The translations under genes and the position numbers were made by a program. A model generated the notes under the pieces. The model was not told the origin of the DNA, did not search any database, and was given only the letters and a program-made list of their open reading frames with translations. Below are positions 1 to 11,185 of a DNA stretch of 64,000 bases, one piece after another. The stretch spans positions 52,449,753 to 52,513,752 of the forward strand of contig CM043959.1 of NCBI GenBank assembly GCA_014529385.2, given 5' to 3'. Each line of letters opens with the position of its first letter. The stretch's first letter is position 1. The stretch comes from Adiantum capillus-veneris (Eukaryota > Streptophyta > Polypodiopsida > Polypodiales > Pteridaceae).

Positions 1-2615
1 TCTCGCTCTCTCGCTCTCTCCCTCCGCTTTTTATTCAGCTGGCCAATGACCAATATTGCGATTGGAGCGACCAGAACCACGTGCTTCACACACATTATAC
101 AACGAATCTTCATCATTTTATATCAGCAGGCGCAAAAATTCTTTAGGCCTTAGAGGGCACCCCCATACAACCTCTAAATGCGGTTTTAGGGGGGGCCTCC
201 AAAAAAATACAGGCTCTCGAGATTTTGTAAAGGTCCCTTGCCGAAATTTTCTCCCAAGAAATGTAAGGGGTGCTTCAACCACCCTCTACCTACATTATAC
301 AAACACCTTTTCAACTTGCCATAGGAGGTCAAAGGTTACAAATAGGGTGTGTACTCTGAACCCTAACGTATAGGAGCCTTGGGACTTGGTTTTAAAGGGT
401 ATATGGAGAGACACACACACACACACACACAAAGAAAAAAAAAAAATTGAAAGGGGCATTTTCTAAGATGCCAAATTAAAGGGCCTATGGGGAGCCCTCT
501 TAAACATGCAAAGGAAAGTATTTGTGGTCGGCTATAGGAACTAGAGTCTCCGATCTAAAGATTGGCTTATGGCCTTTTAGCTCATTATAGGGTGATGAAG
601 ACTATTCTAGCCGCTCTACCTCTCTGCTCTACCTCCTTCCTCTCATTAGGGCAAGGGTGAAGAGTTGAAAGTGACAAGAGAGGCATCTTAGACCTTGCCA
701 ACTAGTCAAGTTTCCACCACATACCTACTAGCTCCTTTTTCCACTTCTATTAGCTCGAATCTTAATTGATTCCTTCTAAAGATTCGTTGATTCTTTTCAT
801 GGCTCTCATATATAGAGTAAAAATCCCATAAGAGACTTGGAATCGAACTCAAGCCATTCAAGTAAAGGCTTTATCCATCTCCCCTAGCCATTCGTACCCA
901 ATCATGTGCTTGTCTATTTTGTGATGATTTCACTATTAAAAAAACTTGATTGTGTGGCCTCTCTAGTCCTTGCTCTTCGTGGGGCCACGTGGCCATCGAT
1001 GTCACTAGCTCCTTGTCTCCCTCAAACGACTCACGTGTGGCCTCCTAGTTGTCTACTCATGCCATCGCCTACCACCTACCTTGCCGCTCCTCATGCCCTC
1101 ATCCGTCACTTGCCCTGCTACACGTCAGTTGCCCTATCTTTTCTCTTTCCTCCCCCATTTCCCTTCGGGCACCCTTCAAGTTCCCTTCTCGTTTTCCACA
1201 AGGTATCTATTCAGATATCCACTTATAAAACCACTCCTAAATTTGTACCCGCCTATTTGGCTTAACTAAAACTCCTCTCAAGTCTCATCTCTTTGCTTTT
1301 CGAGAGGGTATCTCTATAGATTTTCTCTAATTAAAGCCAATCCCAAAATTTGACCCACCTACAAATTTAAGTGAATACAAATAAGTACACATAGATTAAA
1401 CTCATGCAAAATTGTGCCATGACTTAATGCATGCCACTAGCTTAAATTTTACTCATTAAGATCTTTCTCGTAATGCATGCTGAAAGTTTACATAGGATAC
1501 CCTTTTGAATTCTACTAATTAAGATATTTCCCATATTACATAACATAATGGGGTTTGCCATGTGATAAACACCAACTTATAAGTTGTGAGAAGCTTAGCC
1601 ATTGTCAGAGAATCTAATACTTACTTTAGATTTAGCGAAATTTTAACTTATAAAAGGAAAGAGTTTTTTTAAAGAGAAATATTTAGAGGAAACTAGAGGT
1701 TGTGCCGAGCTGATTTCATTGCATATTTACAAATTAGAACATTAAAAATCATGCACATAATTCAAAGAGAATACAACAATCAAGATTGACGACTTGATGA
1801 GGACCGGATTTGCTTGGAGTCGGTCCCCCCTCCAAAAGGTCTTTGTATTATAATTCTCTCTCAAAGAGAGCTTTGATTAAAACGCAACTTGTGCTCTTGT
1901 AGAGCTTTTCTCGAAACAAGAAGATGGTATTCTTCAAGATTCCATGGTGTAAACATCCCAATGGGGAGAAAGAAGTGCGGGGTAAACGGTAGATGAGGGT
2001 GAAAAAAATATTTTTCAAGCAAGAGAATTTTTACTTTATATATGCTTACTCCATGGGGAATCTCTTAGCATAGCTTGGCATAATAGAGTAGTAGAAGATG
2101 AAGAGGAAGAAGGAGATCTTTCACTTGCTTGGATTTGCATCAATATCCAAGCTCTCGAGCATAGAGTTCGTCTCTAGAGCTCCCATGAGAGAGGGGGTGA
2201 GAGAGAGTTTGCTCGGCCACTTGTGGCAATTGAGAGTGTGTGAATGAGGGTGAAGAGGAAACAAAAATCCCAACGACCCCTTTCTTTTAATTCATGCAAA
2301 ATTTGCTAATAAACTTTAAATGGAATGCCTACAAGTTGTCTAATGAGAAGTAAACAACCAAAAATGCAACTTATGCATATTTAAACACTTGTCTACTCTT
2401 TGTAAGTGTACATACCACACACACTTGTTGAGTTCACACAAAGTGAGTATGTGTTACTTTGGACATGTGGCTTAGCCAAATAAGGAAGGACTGATCTAAC
2501 CTTATACTTTAGCTTCCCTTTCACTTATTAAAAATCATAAACTTATCCTTTGATTAACTAGTTCGGGTGCAAAACTTTTGCAAAAACCTTGGAGGCTTTA
2601 TGAAGTTGACTTGAG
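1..2615. other. Unassigned repeat debris, no gene seen
   Basis: I see no convincing coding region here; the open frames are short and have no recognisable motifs. The stretch begins in a CT-rich tract and holds an (AC)n run at about 409-431. Around 1800-1860 is a segment containing ggaccggattt and cggtcccccctcc, followed by a gtattataattctctctc motif. It resembles, in reverse complement, the segment at about 10890-10985. The two are therefore probably diverged pieces of one LTR-like repeat family. The region also sits downstream, in the minus-strand sense, of the gag/protease remnant at 2.6-4.0 kb, so part of it may be that element's 3' end. I could not place LTR boundaries. Confidence 0.4.
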
Positions 2616-3976
2616 CTACAGCCTATCTAGTAATATGGATTGATCATCTTGTCCTCTTTTGGGAGGAGGAATGTCATCCGTAAACGCATCTTGAAACTCA
2701 TTTAGGAAACTAGAGAATTCTAACTCCTCTTTAGGTTCATTTTTTATTTTAGGAACACATACATCTTTTTTAGACTCCTTGACAAAAACTATGTAACAAG
2801 AAAGAGAAGTTTTCATTACTTTGTCTAAAGCTTGAGTATGTACAAGTGATATAGTGTTGCCTGCACTATTAGAATCAAGTGCAACATCCTTGCCTCTATA
2901 GGAAAATAGAACTTTTCTTTCAGGAAACTTCATAGTGACAGCCATGCAATCAAACCATGGTGCCCCTAGGATAACATCTTCATGCTTGAGTGGAGGGATG
3001 AAGAAATCTTCTTACTTATCTACATACTTTTGAATAGACTCATATGGGGCCATCTTCAATCTTTGCCATTCTGTGAGAACTTTATCTTTGGTATCAGTTG
3101 CAAGGAATTGCAAGTGACGCTAGCACAAAACTGTTGCTTTTGTTATGCAAATTGTATCTTCTTGTATACAATGTCTTTAGATGTAACTTCCAAAACTTAT
3201 CCACATACTTTTAAATGGACTCATATGGGGCCATCTTCAAACTTTGCATTCTGTGAGAACTTTATCTTTGGCATCACTTGCAAGGAATTGCTTCATAATA
3301 GCAATCCACAAAACTTTCTTTGTCTTTGGAGCTTCACCTTGAGCATGTAGGCTTGGCCACCATTGACGGGCTAACTTTTGGAAATGCATACAAATATTTT
3401 GGAGCTTTGAAGATTCCATGAAATCTTCATCTCCAAAAGTCACATCGAATTTTTGGATAAAATCCAACAATTTATAGTTACTTCGAAGGTTCCATCATAG
3501 TAAAGAAAGTGATTTTCTTTCCTCCCTCCTTGAACTTTTTTAGCTTTTGTGACCACTTCCATGCCACATACCTCCTCTATTTACCCCTTATGTTTTCTCT
3601 CTTGGGTGGCAAGTTACTGTTCTCTGTGTCAGAAGATGGTGACGATGAAGAGGAAGAGGAAGAAGAAGGCGAGGATGGTGACCGCATTCTTCGCTTCCTC
3701 TTGCTTGGGTTTATTTCTCCCTTGTTCGATTTGCATGAGAGGGAGTGCTTGATGACTTCCTCTTCTTTTTGGGAGGGTAGGTGACCACCGTGCCTACCGT
3801 CTTCTTGGGGTAGCATCACTTTGAGAGGTAGCAGGGGTATCGCTTTCATACCTCTCCCTTGAAAGTTTGGGATGTACTTCTTCTTCTTGAATAGTTTGCA
3901 TTGGAGGTCCTTCTAGTCTCTCCTCTTCATAACCCAAAGAGATTCCTCTTTTTGAGGTCTCGCTAAGAGGCCTCAC
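2616..3976 (-). pseudogene. Ty3/gypsy-like gag-protease remnant (element K1)
   Basis: These are broken minus-strand frames of a retrotransposon polyprotein. The frame at 3237-3470 carries a gag-type helix-rich segment (MLDFIQKFDVTFGDEDFM, then FQKLARQWWPSL and MKQFLASDAKDKVLTE). It matches closely the gag at 63148-63372. Upstream (3577-3976) is an Arg/Ser/Glu-rich low-complexity N-terminal part with a long serine run. Downstream, 2616-2945 ends in EFQDAFTDDIPPPKRGQDDQSI, the usual linker just before a Ty3/gypsy reverse transcriptase; the RT itself degenerates immediately afterwards. Gag coats the element's RNA and the protease matures the polyprotein. Several frameshifts and a 180-bp internal duplication make this non-functional. 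Confidence 0.7.
2985..3344. repeat. 180-bp tandem duplication inside K1 gag
   Basis: Two copies of a gag-derived segment lie 180 bp apart. Both contain the words catatggggccatcttcaa, ctgtgagaactttatctttgg and ttgcaaggaattgc. The intact relative K2 (63.05-63.2 kb) has this stretch once, so the duplication arose in K1. The unit is a multiple of three, but the surrounding frames are already broken. Confidence 0.8.
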
Positions 3977-4259
3977 AAGGGCTCTCTATTCTTGGGCACT
4001 TGGGGAAACTTGAAGGGTTTCTTTGCTAATTTCTATTGTCATAGGATAGGGAGCATTGCATCGCATTGTGCTCTCATACAAGAAGAGAATTAAAGAAGAT
4101 TTAATCCAATCAAAGAAATCAATTCACAAAAATCATGTTTTATGGGACCTTAGCAATTGTGTCTTTGTGCCAAAGGACACGAATTTTATTGACTTGCATG
4201 GAATTTTGATACGGTCATTAAGAAGTATCTATCACGATTGAAGTGGTTCCAAGTAGTGC

Positions 4260-4520
4260 GATTAACTCAAATTGACTAGATTGGAGGTCTCCATCATCTT
4301 AAGATTTTGGGGTCTAAATGGCTAGACCAGTTTAGGAAAATTAAGCATGCTTGTCCAACAACAATGTTGATATAGGTGACCTCCATTGTGAGGCCAAGGG
4401 TGGCCGGGCATGGCCGAATGGGAATCGGCATGGAGGCTCTCCGTTTATAAATAGAGAGGATGGTTGGGTGTAAGTGAAGGTTCCTACCCTCAACTCTCAT
4501 ACTAGTATTAGAGCTAAGCT
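4260..4520 (+). promoter_or_regulatory. LTR-like promoter with TATA box and Met-tRNA-type PBS
   Basis: A TATA-box-like tataaata lies at 4445-4452. About 60 bp later, TAGTATTAGAGC at 4503-4514 resembles the copia primer-binding site TGGTATCAGAGC, with two C-to-T/G-to-A type changes. The sequence before it ends in CA at about 4499. This reads as the 3' part of an LTR followed by a decayed PBS, leading into a copia RT fragment about 70 bp downstream. The left LTR edge was not found. The assignment rests on the PBS match and spacing. Confidence 0.5.
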
Positions 4521-4574
4521 TAGCCAGGGCGTGGAGGCTTTTGAAGGGTTCTCCTTGCATGCATACAAACCGTG

Positions 4575-5046
4575 AAGGAGAAGTATTATGTGGTCAAGGA
4601 GGCTCAAGAGGCTATGGGCATGCACACTTATAGAGAATGACACATGGACTTTATGTGATTTGCGTCCTGGCAAAAAGGCCATTGCTACAAAGTGGGTTTA
4701 CAAGTTGAAACGCAAGCCGTATGGTGAGATCGATCGCCATAAGGCTCGACTTGTTGCAAAGGGTTATGCACAGCAAAAAGGCATAGATTATGAAGAGACT
4801 TTTGCTCCCACTTGTCGTATGACTACTGTGCGTTTTCTATGTGCATTGGCAGCTCATTTTGGTCGGGATGTACATCAATCAGATATTGTTACTGCTTTCT
4901 TGAATGGTGACATATTTGAGGAAGTTTATGTAACGCAGCCTCGCGGTTTTGTCATAAAAGGACAAGAGGACAAAGTGTGCAGATGTAAGAAGGCTTTGTA
5001 TGGGTTGAAGCAATCTCCTTGTGCTTGGTATGAGAAAGCTGAGTAG
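4575..5046 (+). pseudogene. Orphan Ty1/copia reverse transcriptase fragment
   Basis: The plus-strand frame starting at 4588 encodes the N-terminal part of a copia RT: NDTWTLCDLRPGKKAI, KWVYKLKR, ARLVAKGYAQQKGIDYEETF, then DVHQSDIVTAFLNGDIFEEV and CKKALYGLKQSP. These blocks match the RT of element F (11.9-12.3 kb) and of H (52.1-52.8 kb) almost word for word. The fragment stops abruptly at 5046, before the YVDD catalytic block, and no integrase or RNase H flanks it. It lacks the RT active site and cannot function. Its place right after an LTR/PBS-like segment suggests a deletion derivative, or capture by a small non-autonomous element. Confidence 0.85.
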
Positions 5047-5221
5047 CTATGATCAATGATTAGTCCTTCAATTTTTACAACCATAGAGTTATTGTAATAC
5101 ATTGAAAAAGGGATACCTTTGACATCAATGGCTTTAATGCAAAGAGGCTCTATAGTATCTACTCCGCATGGGGGAGGCTCGGTAGTATCTACTCCGCGTG
5201 GGGGAGACATTTTTGTCCACA

Positions 5222-5390
5222 TGAGTTTGCATCTGTTTGATTTGGCAATGTGACATCTTTTATGTCTTCCTTGTACAATTCAAAATCGTAAGATAACTTC
5301 CCACATGAGTTTATATCTGTTTGATTTGGCACTGTGACATCTTTTATGTTTGCCTTGTACAATTCAAAATTCTCAGATAGCCTCCCATAT
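5222..5390 (-). repeat. 84-bp in-frame tandem duplication
   Basis: Two adjacent copies share tctgtttgatttggca, tgtgacatcttttatg and ccttgtacaattcaaaat. The unit is a multiple of three and stays open on the minus strand within a frame at 5189-5428. That frame gives two peptides with FELYKANIKDVTVPNQTD and FELYKEDIKDVTLPNQTD. It could be a relic exon of an unknown gene or chance; I assign no function. Confidence 0.6.
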
Positions 5391-5756
5391 GCATGCAATA
5401 ATCTCTTTATGCAATTGTAAACAAACAAAATGGTTGGTATCGTATAACAATCTCTTTATGTAGCTCTAGCAATACAAAAAACTAATTTCATATTTGGACA
5501 ATCACAGCATTAGTTTTGGATTATTTCCTTGAATTGAATTGAGAGTCCATACTAGTGGCTTGTCAAGTTCAAGGCATATTAGGCTCCAGTGGATTAATGC
5601 TTTCGTATGGAAAAACAATCATTGTTACTTGGAGCATAGAACAACGAGAAAACCACCTTTCTAATAAACCCAAAGGGGTATTTCTCATTTGAAGAAGCAC
5701 AAACAATTGTGGATCCAAAATATATATTTGATTTTAGCTGTGTTTTTATTGAAGTT

Positions 5757-6020
5757 GGCTCTTTATTAGATTGCAAATAATAAATGCAAGTTATTCCCCA
5801 ATCCAAAGCCAAAAGCAAACAAGTAAGTTAAAGTAAGAGAATGGGACTTACATTAGGCATATATAGACGAACAATTGTGGATTCTCTGGCTTTGTTGAGG
5901 AACTTGGCTCTTTATTAAATTGCAAATAGTAAATGCAAGTTATTCTCCAATCCAAAGCCAAAAGCTAATAAGTAAGTTAAAGAAAGAGAATGGAACTTAC
6001 TTTAGGCACATATAGACAAT
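5757..6020. repeat. Direct duplication, about 150 bp offset
   Basis: Two copies begin ggctctttatta and share aaatgcaagttattc and ccaatccaaagccaaaagc. Each ends in a gaatgg-acttac-ttaggca segment followed by tatagac. They differ at scattered positions, so the duplication is not recent. Confidence 0.75.
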
Positions 6021-6472
6021 CAAATCAGTTATCTGTGCATCTAGATCCTACAATATATTAATATCCACAGAGTTGATTGCTAATTTCCTTGACCCATCTC
6101 CTAGTGGTATCTATACTAATAGCCCTTCTTTCATTAAGGAAAAGATTTCTTTATTTATCTCATTTATCTCACAGGTGATTGTGTTATAAGTTTTCTTCTT
6201 ATCTTTTGCAACAATGGAAGCTTTTCCTTGTCTCTTGGTTTTTTAGCATCCTCAGTAGGGCAAGCTTTTTGCTCAGCTTTGGCCCTTGTGTTAACTTCAT
6301 GGATAAGTTCTATAACACTTACTTCTGTCTATGCCCATGCTAAAGGTATCAACAAAATCTCCCTCATTTTGGTGTCAATGAATTAATTGGGCATGAGAAG
6401 TTGTCATGTCTCCACCTTATTCTCTTTTTGGGGTCTCTGAGTCCTTTTCCATAATAGTCAACAAAATCTCCC

Positions 6473-6853
6473 TCATTTTGGTGTCAATGAGTTCATTGGG
6501 CATGAGAAGGTTGTCATACTCCACCTTATTCTCTTTAGGGTCTTTGAGTCCCTTTCCATAATAGGTTCTCTGAGTCCTTTCCTATAATGTGTAGCCACAA
6601 GGCAAATGTTGTTGACATATTCTAGCAAAAAGTCTTTGGCGAGCAGGGCAACATTTTTCCACGTCATTGTGCATGCAAATGTCTCTTCATAAACAGATCT
6701 GACCAGCCTCTAAAATGGCATCTTGTATACACATAGCTCAATGCATTTTTTAGCTTTTCTAATCTCCCTAAACAACCCCAAGCTTCTTTGCATTTTCCTC
6801 ATTCTTGGCCCCTTCAAAATATTCATTGGCTTTCCAGCCCTCTTTTTCTTCTT
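6473..6853 (-). pseudogene. Histone H3 / CENH3-like pseudogene, 3' part (histone fold)
   Basis: Read on the minus strand, this carries a histone H3-type core. A basic tail runs into REIRKAKKCIELCVYKMPF (compare H3 REIR...STELLIRKLPF). Then come an in-frame TAG where H3 has Gln, RLVRSVYEETF, a tryptophan-bearing loop 1 (TMTWKNVALLA), an alpha-2-like segment, CLVATH, and IMERDSKTLKRIRW (compare H3 IMPKDIQLARRIRG). A tryptophan in loop 1 is typical of centromeric H3 rather than canonical H3. The reading frame ends at 6473. The 5' part lies at 13679-13756, beyond copia element F; the two rejoin in frame when F and one 5-bp target copy are removed. The sequence is uninterrupted by introns, unlike typical plant CENH3 genes, so a processed retrocopy is likely. 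It is dead through TAG and the insertion. Confidence 0.65.
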
Positions 6854-6858
6854 GGTTT

Positions 6859-7087
6859 TGTTACCATATACATGTGGTAGTGATGTGTGTGAACACACTT
6901 AGGACTATCGGGGCATTTTTTCCCTCACTAGGAGGTTCTTTCCCCCGTGCATTGTATATACGCCCATCACTCTATGGCTAACTTATCTTTCCATTGCACA
7001 CTAATGAAAACACTCTTTGTTGTGTGCCTTGAGCTTCCTTCGCCTTCTCCAAGCTGTGTGTGTTTTCCTGCAACCCTAATTCCAACA
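6859..7087 (+). repeat. 5' LTR of copia F
   Basis: It starts TGTTACCATATAC and ends CCAACA, and is 229 bp, the same length as its partner at 13450-13678. Differences from the partner are scattered substitutions. The PBS follows two bases after its end. Confidence 0.9.
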
Positions 7088-7089
7088 AT

Positions 7090-7101
7090 TGATATCAGAG
7101 C
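7090..7101 (+). promoter_or_regulatory. Primer-binding site of copia F (initiator Met-tRNA)
   Basis: TGATATCAGAGC matches the standard plant copia PBS TGGTATCAGAGC at 11 of 12 positions and lies two bases inside the 5' LTR. The initiator Met-tRNA 3' end would prime minus-strand DNA here. Confidence 0.9.
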
Positions 7102-7449
7102 AGGTTGCGTCCTCCCGGGCTTAGTCAGCAGCAACTCTAGCACACACCTGCTCACTTTCTTGGATTTCTGTGAGCTTTGGTGGTGTTCACAGGTCGACAA
7201 ATATTTTGGAAGAGCTCGAAGAGGTCACTCTACTAAGATTGTTTATTTGGGCTCATTTCGGCCTCCGTTTCCACTACAGACAGTACTGCGTAGGCTATTT
7301 TGTCATTTTGTGCAAACTTTTTCTCAGTGCCATTTTTTGCATAACGGGTCCCTTATAGTCTTCTACATTTTGTGCTATATAGCACGTGTTTTTCCCGCTT
7401 TGTTTCTCCTCTTTTTGGGCAGTTCTCACATCAGGTGCAGGTATTCGCC

Positions 7450-9522
7450 ATGGCCGACAACAACACAGATGTGTTCAAGATGTTTGCTGCTGAGGACAAA
7501 TTGGACGGGGACAATTACCCTATGTGGGTTTACATGATGCAACATGTTCTTGTGTCAAAGGGTGTTTGGAATATTGTGCAGGGCATTGATGTACGTCCTT
7601 GTTCTGAGGATGGGGGCTATGTTGAGGATGGATGTTGCAGGTCTTGCTGCAAGGATTGCTGCTGTTAGAGTTGTTTTGCCTATGACAGAACAAGCTCATT
7701 GGGATGTACAAGATGTGCAGGCTCATGCATTGATTCATTATCTGTGAAGCATACTATTACTCCTCACATTTGTTTAGCAAAATCTTCAAAAGAGGCTTGG
7801 AATATTTTGGTTGGTCTTTATGCAAGTGGCAATGAGGAAAAAATTGCATTGCTGCGTAAAGAGTTGGAGTCAAAGATTATGCATGAGGAAGATGATTCCT
7901 TGCTGGTGTCAAGGATATCAATTAGAAACTTATTTATGCAGGTGAAGTCATTTTAGACAATTCCTTTGTGCAGACTGTTCTTGATGCCTTGCCAGATTCT
8001 TACCAGACTTTTGCTAGTACTTGGAGACTTATGCCCCAAGGAAATCCTGAAGATGTCAATGATGCATTATGCACATTGTTGTTGCAAGAGTCGCTTTCCA
8101 AAAAAATTAGGACTAGACAGCGTGCAGTTGAACAGGCCTTTATTACTGCTCAAAGAAAGGTGGTAACAGTAATGTAGCCACTTCTCATGATTCTTCTACG
8201 AGTGGAAAATCACATGTTCCTAATGATTCTGTTGGCGGCAATTCGTCTGGAAATTCTGGTGATAAGGGCAAAAAGAAGATGCGTTGCCATTATTGTAAAT
8301 CTAATGATCACTTGATCAATCTAATGATCACTTGATCAAGAAGTGTCCTAAGTTGAAGGCCAAAGAGGCTAAGAAGAAAGAGGTTGGTTCCACTACTAAT
8401 GCTGGTTCCCCTACAAATGCAGCTATTGTTGAGTCTTTTGTGAAAGAAGACTGTGATGCTGATGTTGATGCAGAATGGGATTTTAGTGCAGAGTGCACTG
8501 ATAATCCTGTTGTCCATGATGCATACATGTCAGTTGTTGCAGATTCACATGTGTGGTATTTTGACAGTGGTGCCACAAAGCACATTACCTCACATCATGA
8601 TTTGTTCACCTCTCTTGAGTCTATCCCTCATGGGAATTCAGTTACTTGTGCCAACAATGCCTTTTATCTGGTTCAAGGAGTTGGAAAGATTGTGCTTACT
8701 GCTGCAAATGGCAGTTCTTTCACACTTTTTGATGCACTTTATGTACCTAGGATCAAGAAGAATCTTTTTTCTATATCCGCACTTGCTAGACTTGGTCATG
8801 TAGTCAAATTTGTGGATGACAGATATAAAATACGTGATCTCAGTTTTGGTGATGAAATTGTTGCATCTGGCATTTTATGTTGTGGGTTGTACAAGCTCAC
8901 TTTGTATGACAAGTGTCGGCCCAATTTTGGAAATGCAGTTGTGGATTCAAAGGCTATTTCAAATGAAAAACTTTGGCATGCACTTTTTGGTCATCTGAAT
9001 TTTGCTAGTTTGCTGCGTTTGTAGAAATTTGATATGGTTGCCGCCTCTTGAAGCACCTGTCCAACATGTCTGTGAAGGCTGCATTTTGGGTAAGATGCAG
9101 CATTCTAAGTTTCCAAAGGATGGTTCAGCTAGGGCCACATGCAGGTTACAACTTGTGCATAGTGATGTTTGTGGTCCCATGCAAACTCCGTCCTTGGGCA
9201 ATTACCTTTACTTCTTGACTTTTATTGTTGATGATTACTCCAAGCATGCATGGGTATATCCATTTAAAGCAAAGTACAAAGTATTTATGTGCTTCAAACA
9301 ATTTTTGGCTATGGTTGAAAATGTCTCAAAATGTACTATGGGCACCCTCCGTTCCGATCGAGTGGGGGAGTATATGTCTCATGAATTTAATGCATTTCTA
9401 GCTAGTCGTGGGATAAAACACCAATATATAGTGCCTTATACGCCTCAGCAAAATGGTGGTGCTGAGAGGAAAAATAGGTCACTTACAAAAATGGCACGAT
9501 GTATGGTCAAAAGTCAAGCTTT
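7450..9522 (+). pseudogene. Copia F gag-protease-integrase (frameshifted)
   Basis: Gag starts at 7450 (MADNN..., then AAEDKLDGDNYPMWVYMM) and continues through several frames to about 8160. The zinc knuckle (MRCHYCKSNDHLI) is broken by a 20-bp tandem duplication at 8298-8337. The frame at 8332-9024 carries the aspartic protease (WYFDSGATKHIT, about 8554) and the GAG-pre-integrase block (LWHALFGHLNF). After a stop at 9022, the integrase continues in 9002-9522. Its catalytic triad is visible as HSDVCGP, TLRSDRVGEY and QQNGGAERKNR. The frame is then cut by an insertion. Function in life: capsid, polyprotein maturation and cDNA insertion. All parts are mutated. Confidence 0.88.
8298..8337 (+). 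repeat. 20-bp tandem duplication in the F zinc knuckle
   Basis: AATCTAATGATCACTTGATC is present twice in a row. Because 20 is not a multiple of three, it shifts the gag frame in the middle of the CCHC knuckle. It alone would inactivate the polyprotein. Confidence 0.95.
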
Positions 9523-9532
9523 GTTGCATTTA

Positions 9533-11185
9533 TTTTGTCATAAAATATTATATCTAACTTTAACAAATGATTTTCTCACATTAAATTGATCATTTAATGT
9601 GGGAGAATAAATAGAACAAGAGTTAGAATAGAGACATGTGCTTCTAAACCTATCTCAACACGGGACCAAAAGGAGAGATGGTTGCATCTCAACAAGGGTC
9701 CAAAAGGAGATGGTCTATCAAAGAGCAGTGTGCAATAAGTGCTTCTAGACTTACCTCAATAGGGGACCAAGAGGAGAAATGGTTACATCTCAATAGGGGT
9801 TCAAACGGAGGTAGTCTATCAAAGAGCAACGTGCATCTAATGGAACTTAAAAGACCTTAGGGTTAGCTTCATTAAAGACCTCCAATGGTTAGTGTTAAAA
9901 GTACTTTGACCTTAGGCAAAAAGCTAGGGCTGAGCTTGAGGTAGGAACCCGACCTAAGCTTGAGGTGCTTGTTGTGCTTGATGACTAAGGTGCTTGAGAT
10001 GCTTGTCATGCTTGATGACTAAGGTGCTTGAGGTGCTTGTCATGCTTGATGAGGAAGGTGCTTGAGAAGCTTCCTATGCATGGGGGCTAAGGTGCTTGAG
10101 TCAAAAAGAGACCCTACAAAGGAGGGGGAAAGCCCCAAAGCTAGGGGAATCTTTGACTTAACCTCCCACTCACCCAAAGGGCACTCTTTTCTCAAGGGGG
10201 CACATGGGACACATGTCAAATTCTCCCTATGCTTAGTCACATGGTGTGTTTGAATGCTATTGGGTAGTTCCATTCAGCAAATACCTAGATATTTCAAGCT
10301 CTCTCTCTCTAAGGGGTAAGGAGGACACTTGTCCAAAGACTACCCATGTACTTGAAATGCATGGTGCATATGATTGGCTAGGGGGGAGAGGGGTCCAATG
10401 AGCTTGAGGCATGAGCAAAAAGTAGGACTCGCCCCAAGCAAACAAGGGGTGTGCTGGGGGGGGTATACACCTCTCACACACTCATTTTGTGGATTCATTC
10501 TCACTTGGTGAAAGTAGAGAAACTCCACCTCCTTCTCCAAGCTTGTGAGAAGTGAGAGCCTACACCAACACTCTTGGCCATGGAATGCACATCCAACCAA
10601 GAGCCATGCTTCAATGCTTAAGCTTGCCATCTTCTCCATCTTCATTACTATGCTATTATGTATGCTAGCAAGAAGAGTGACGATAATTGAGGAACTATTT
10701 CTTTCTCCTATGGAATGTTTCTTCTTCCTCTTCCCTACCCTCATTCCCTGCTAGCTCTCTCCACCTTCGAAGGTGTTTGAGGCCTTGGGATATTTAATGC
10801 TTTCTATAAAGTTTATGTTATGTTTGTGATGCATGAATCTTTCCATCTTCATTGCATCATCTAGGTCACAAGGAACACAAAGATTGTATTGTACCGAGTC
10901 TCTCTTGATGGGAGAAACTATAATACAAATGCCTATTGGAGGGGGGACCGGCTCCGTATGAATCCGGTCCTCAACTATTGTCATGTTCTCTAAACTCTCT
11001 CTCTTGCAAAAGTATTGTTCATGCCAAGTTAATTAAGTACCATGTTTATGTTGCTACCATCAATTAAATTCACCCGCTATGCTCACAAAGTAATCTCACA
11101 AAAGTGCTTTATCTAATTTCTTGATTCCGCTACTCTCAAAGTTCATAGGCCATTTCCATTACATATTTTGGCTAAAAGGCCATCA
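9533..11185. mobile_element. 1.65-kb insertion in the F integrase, probable solo LTR or MITE-like repeat
   Basis: The F integrase frame stops at about 9530 and resumes at 11185 (YVLNMCPTKALESITPYEAWH). Element H has the two sides contiguous, so this is an insertion; the edges are accurate to about 10 bp and I found no clear target duplication. Inside are a 10-bp-arm inverted repeat at 9577-9601, a pair of about 109-bp tandem copies at 9632-9850, and about 39-bp copies of a 'ggtgcttgatga' type repeat at 9962-10075. Near 10890-10985 is a segment related to 1800-1860 in inverse orientation. No transposase or RT frame is present. A solo LTR of an uncharacterised family is my best guess. Confidence 0.6.
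9577..9601. repeat. Inverted repeat near the insertion's left edge
   Basis: CACATTAAAT and ATTTAATGTG are perfect 10-bp complementary arms around a 5-base centre. They lie about 45 bp inside the left edge of the insertion. Confidence 0.85.

Larger units (their letters stand above)
5047..6472. other. Non-coding stretch with three local duplications
   Basis: No gene is recognisable here. The DNA holds three separate tandem duplications: about 84 bp at 5222-5390, about 150 bp offset at 5757-6020, and about 117 bp offset at 6344-6575. The last runs into the 3' end of the H3-like pseudogene. On the minus strand the 84-bp repeat stays open and gives two copies of a 28-residue peptide containing FELYK and PNQTD. 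I do not recognise this peptide. Confidence 0.5.

Noticed and set aside
6947-7537. 196-residue plus-strand frame over the F 5' LTR and leader
   Set aside because: It spans LTR, PBS and untranslated leader. The real gag starts at 7450 in another frame.
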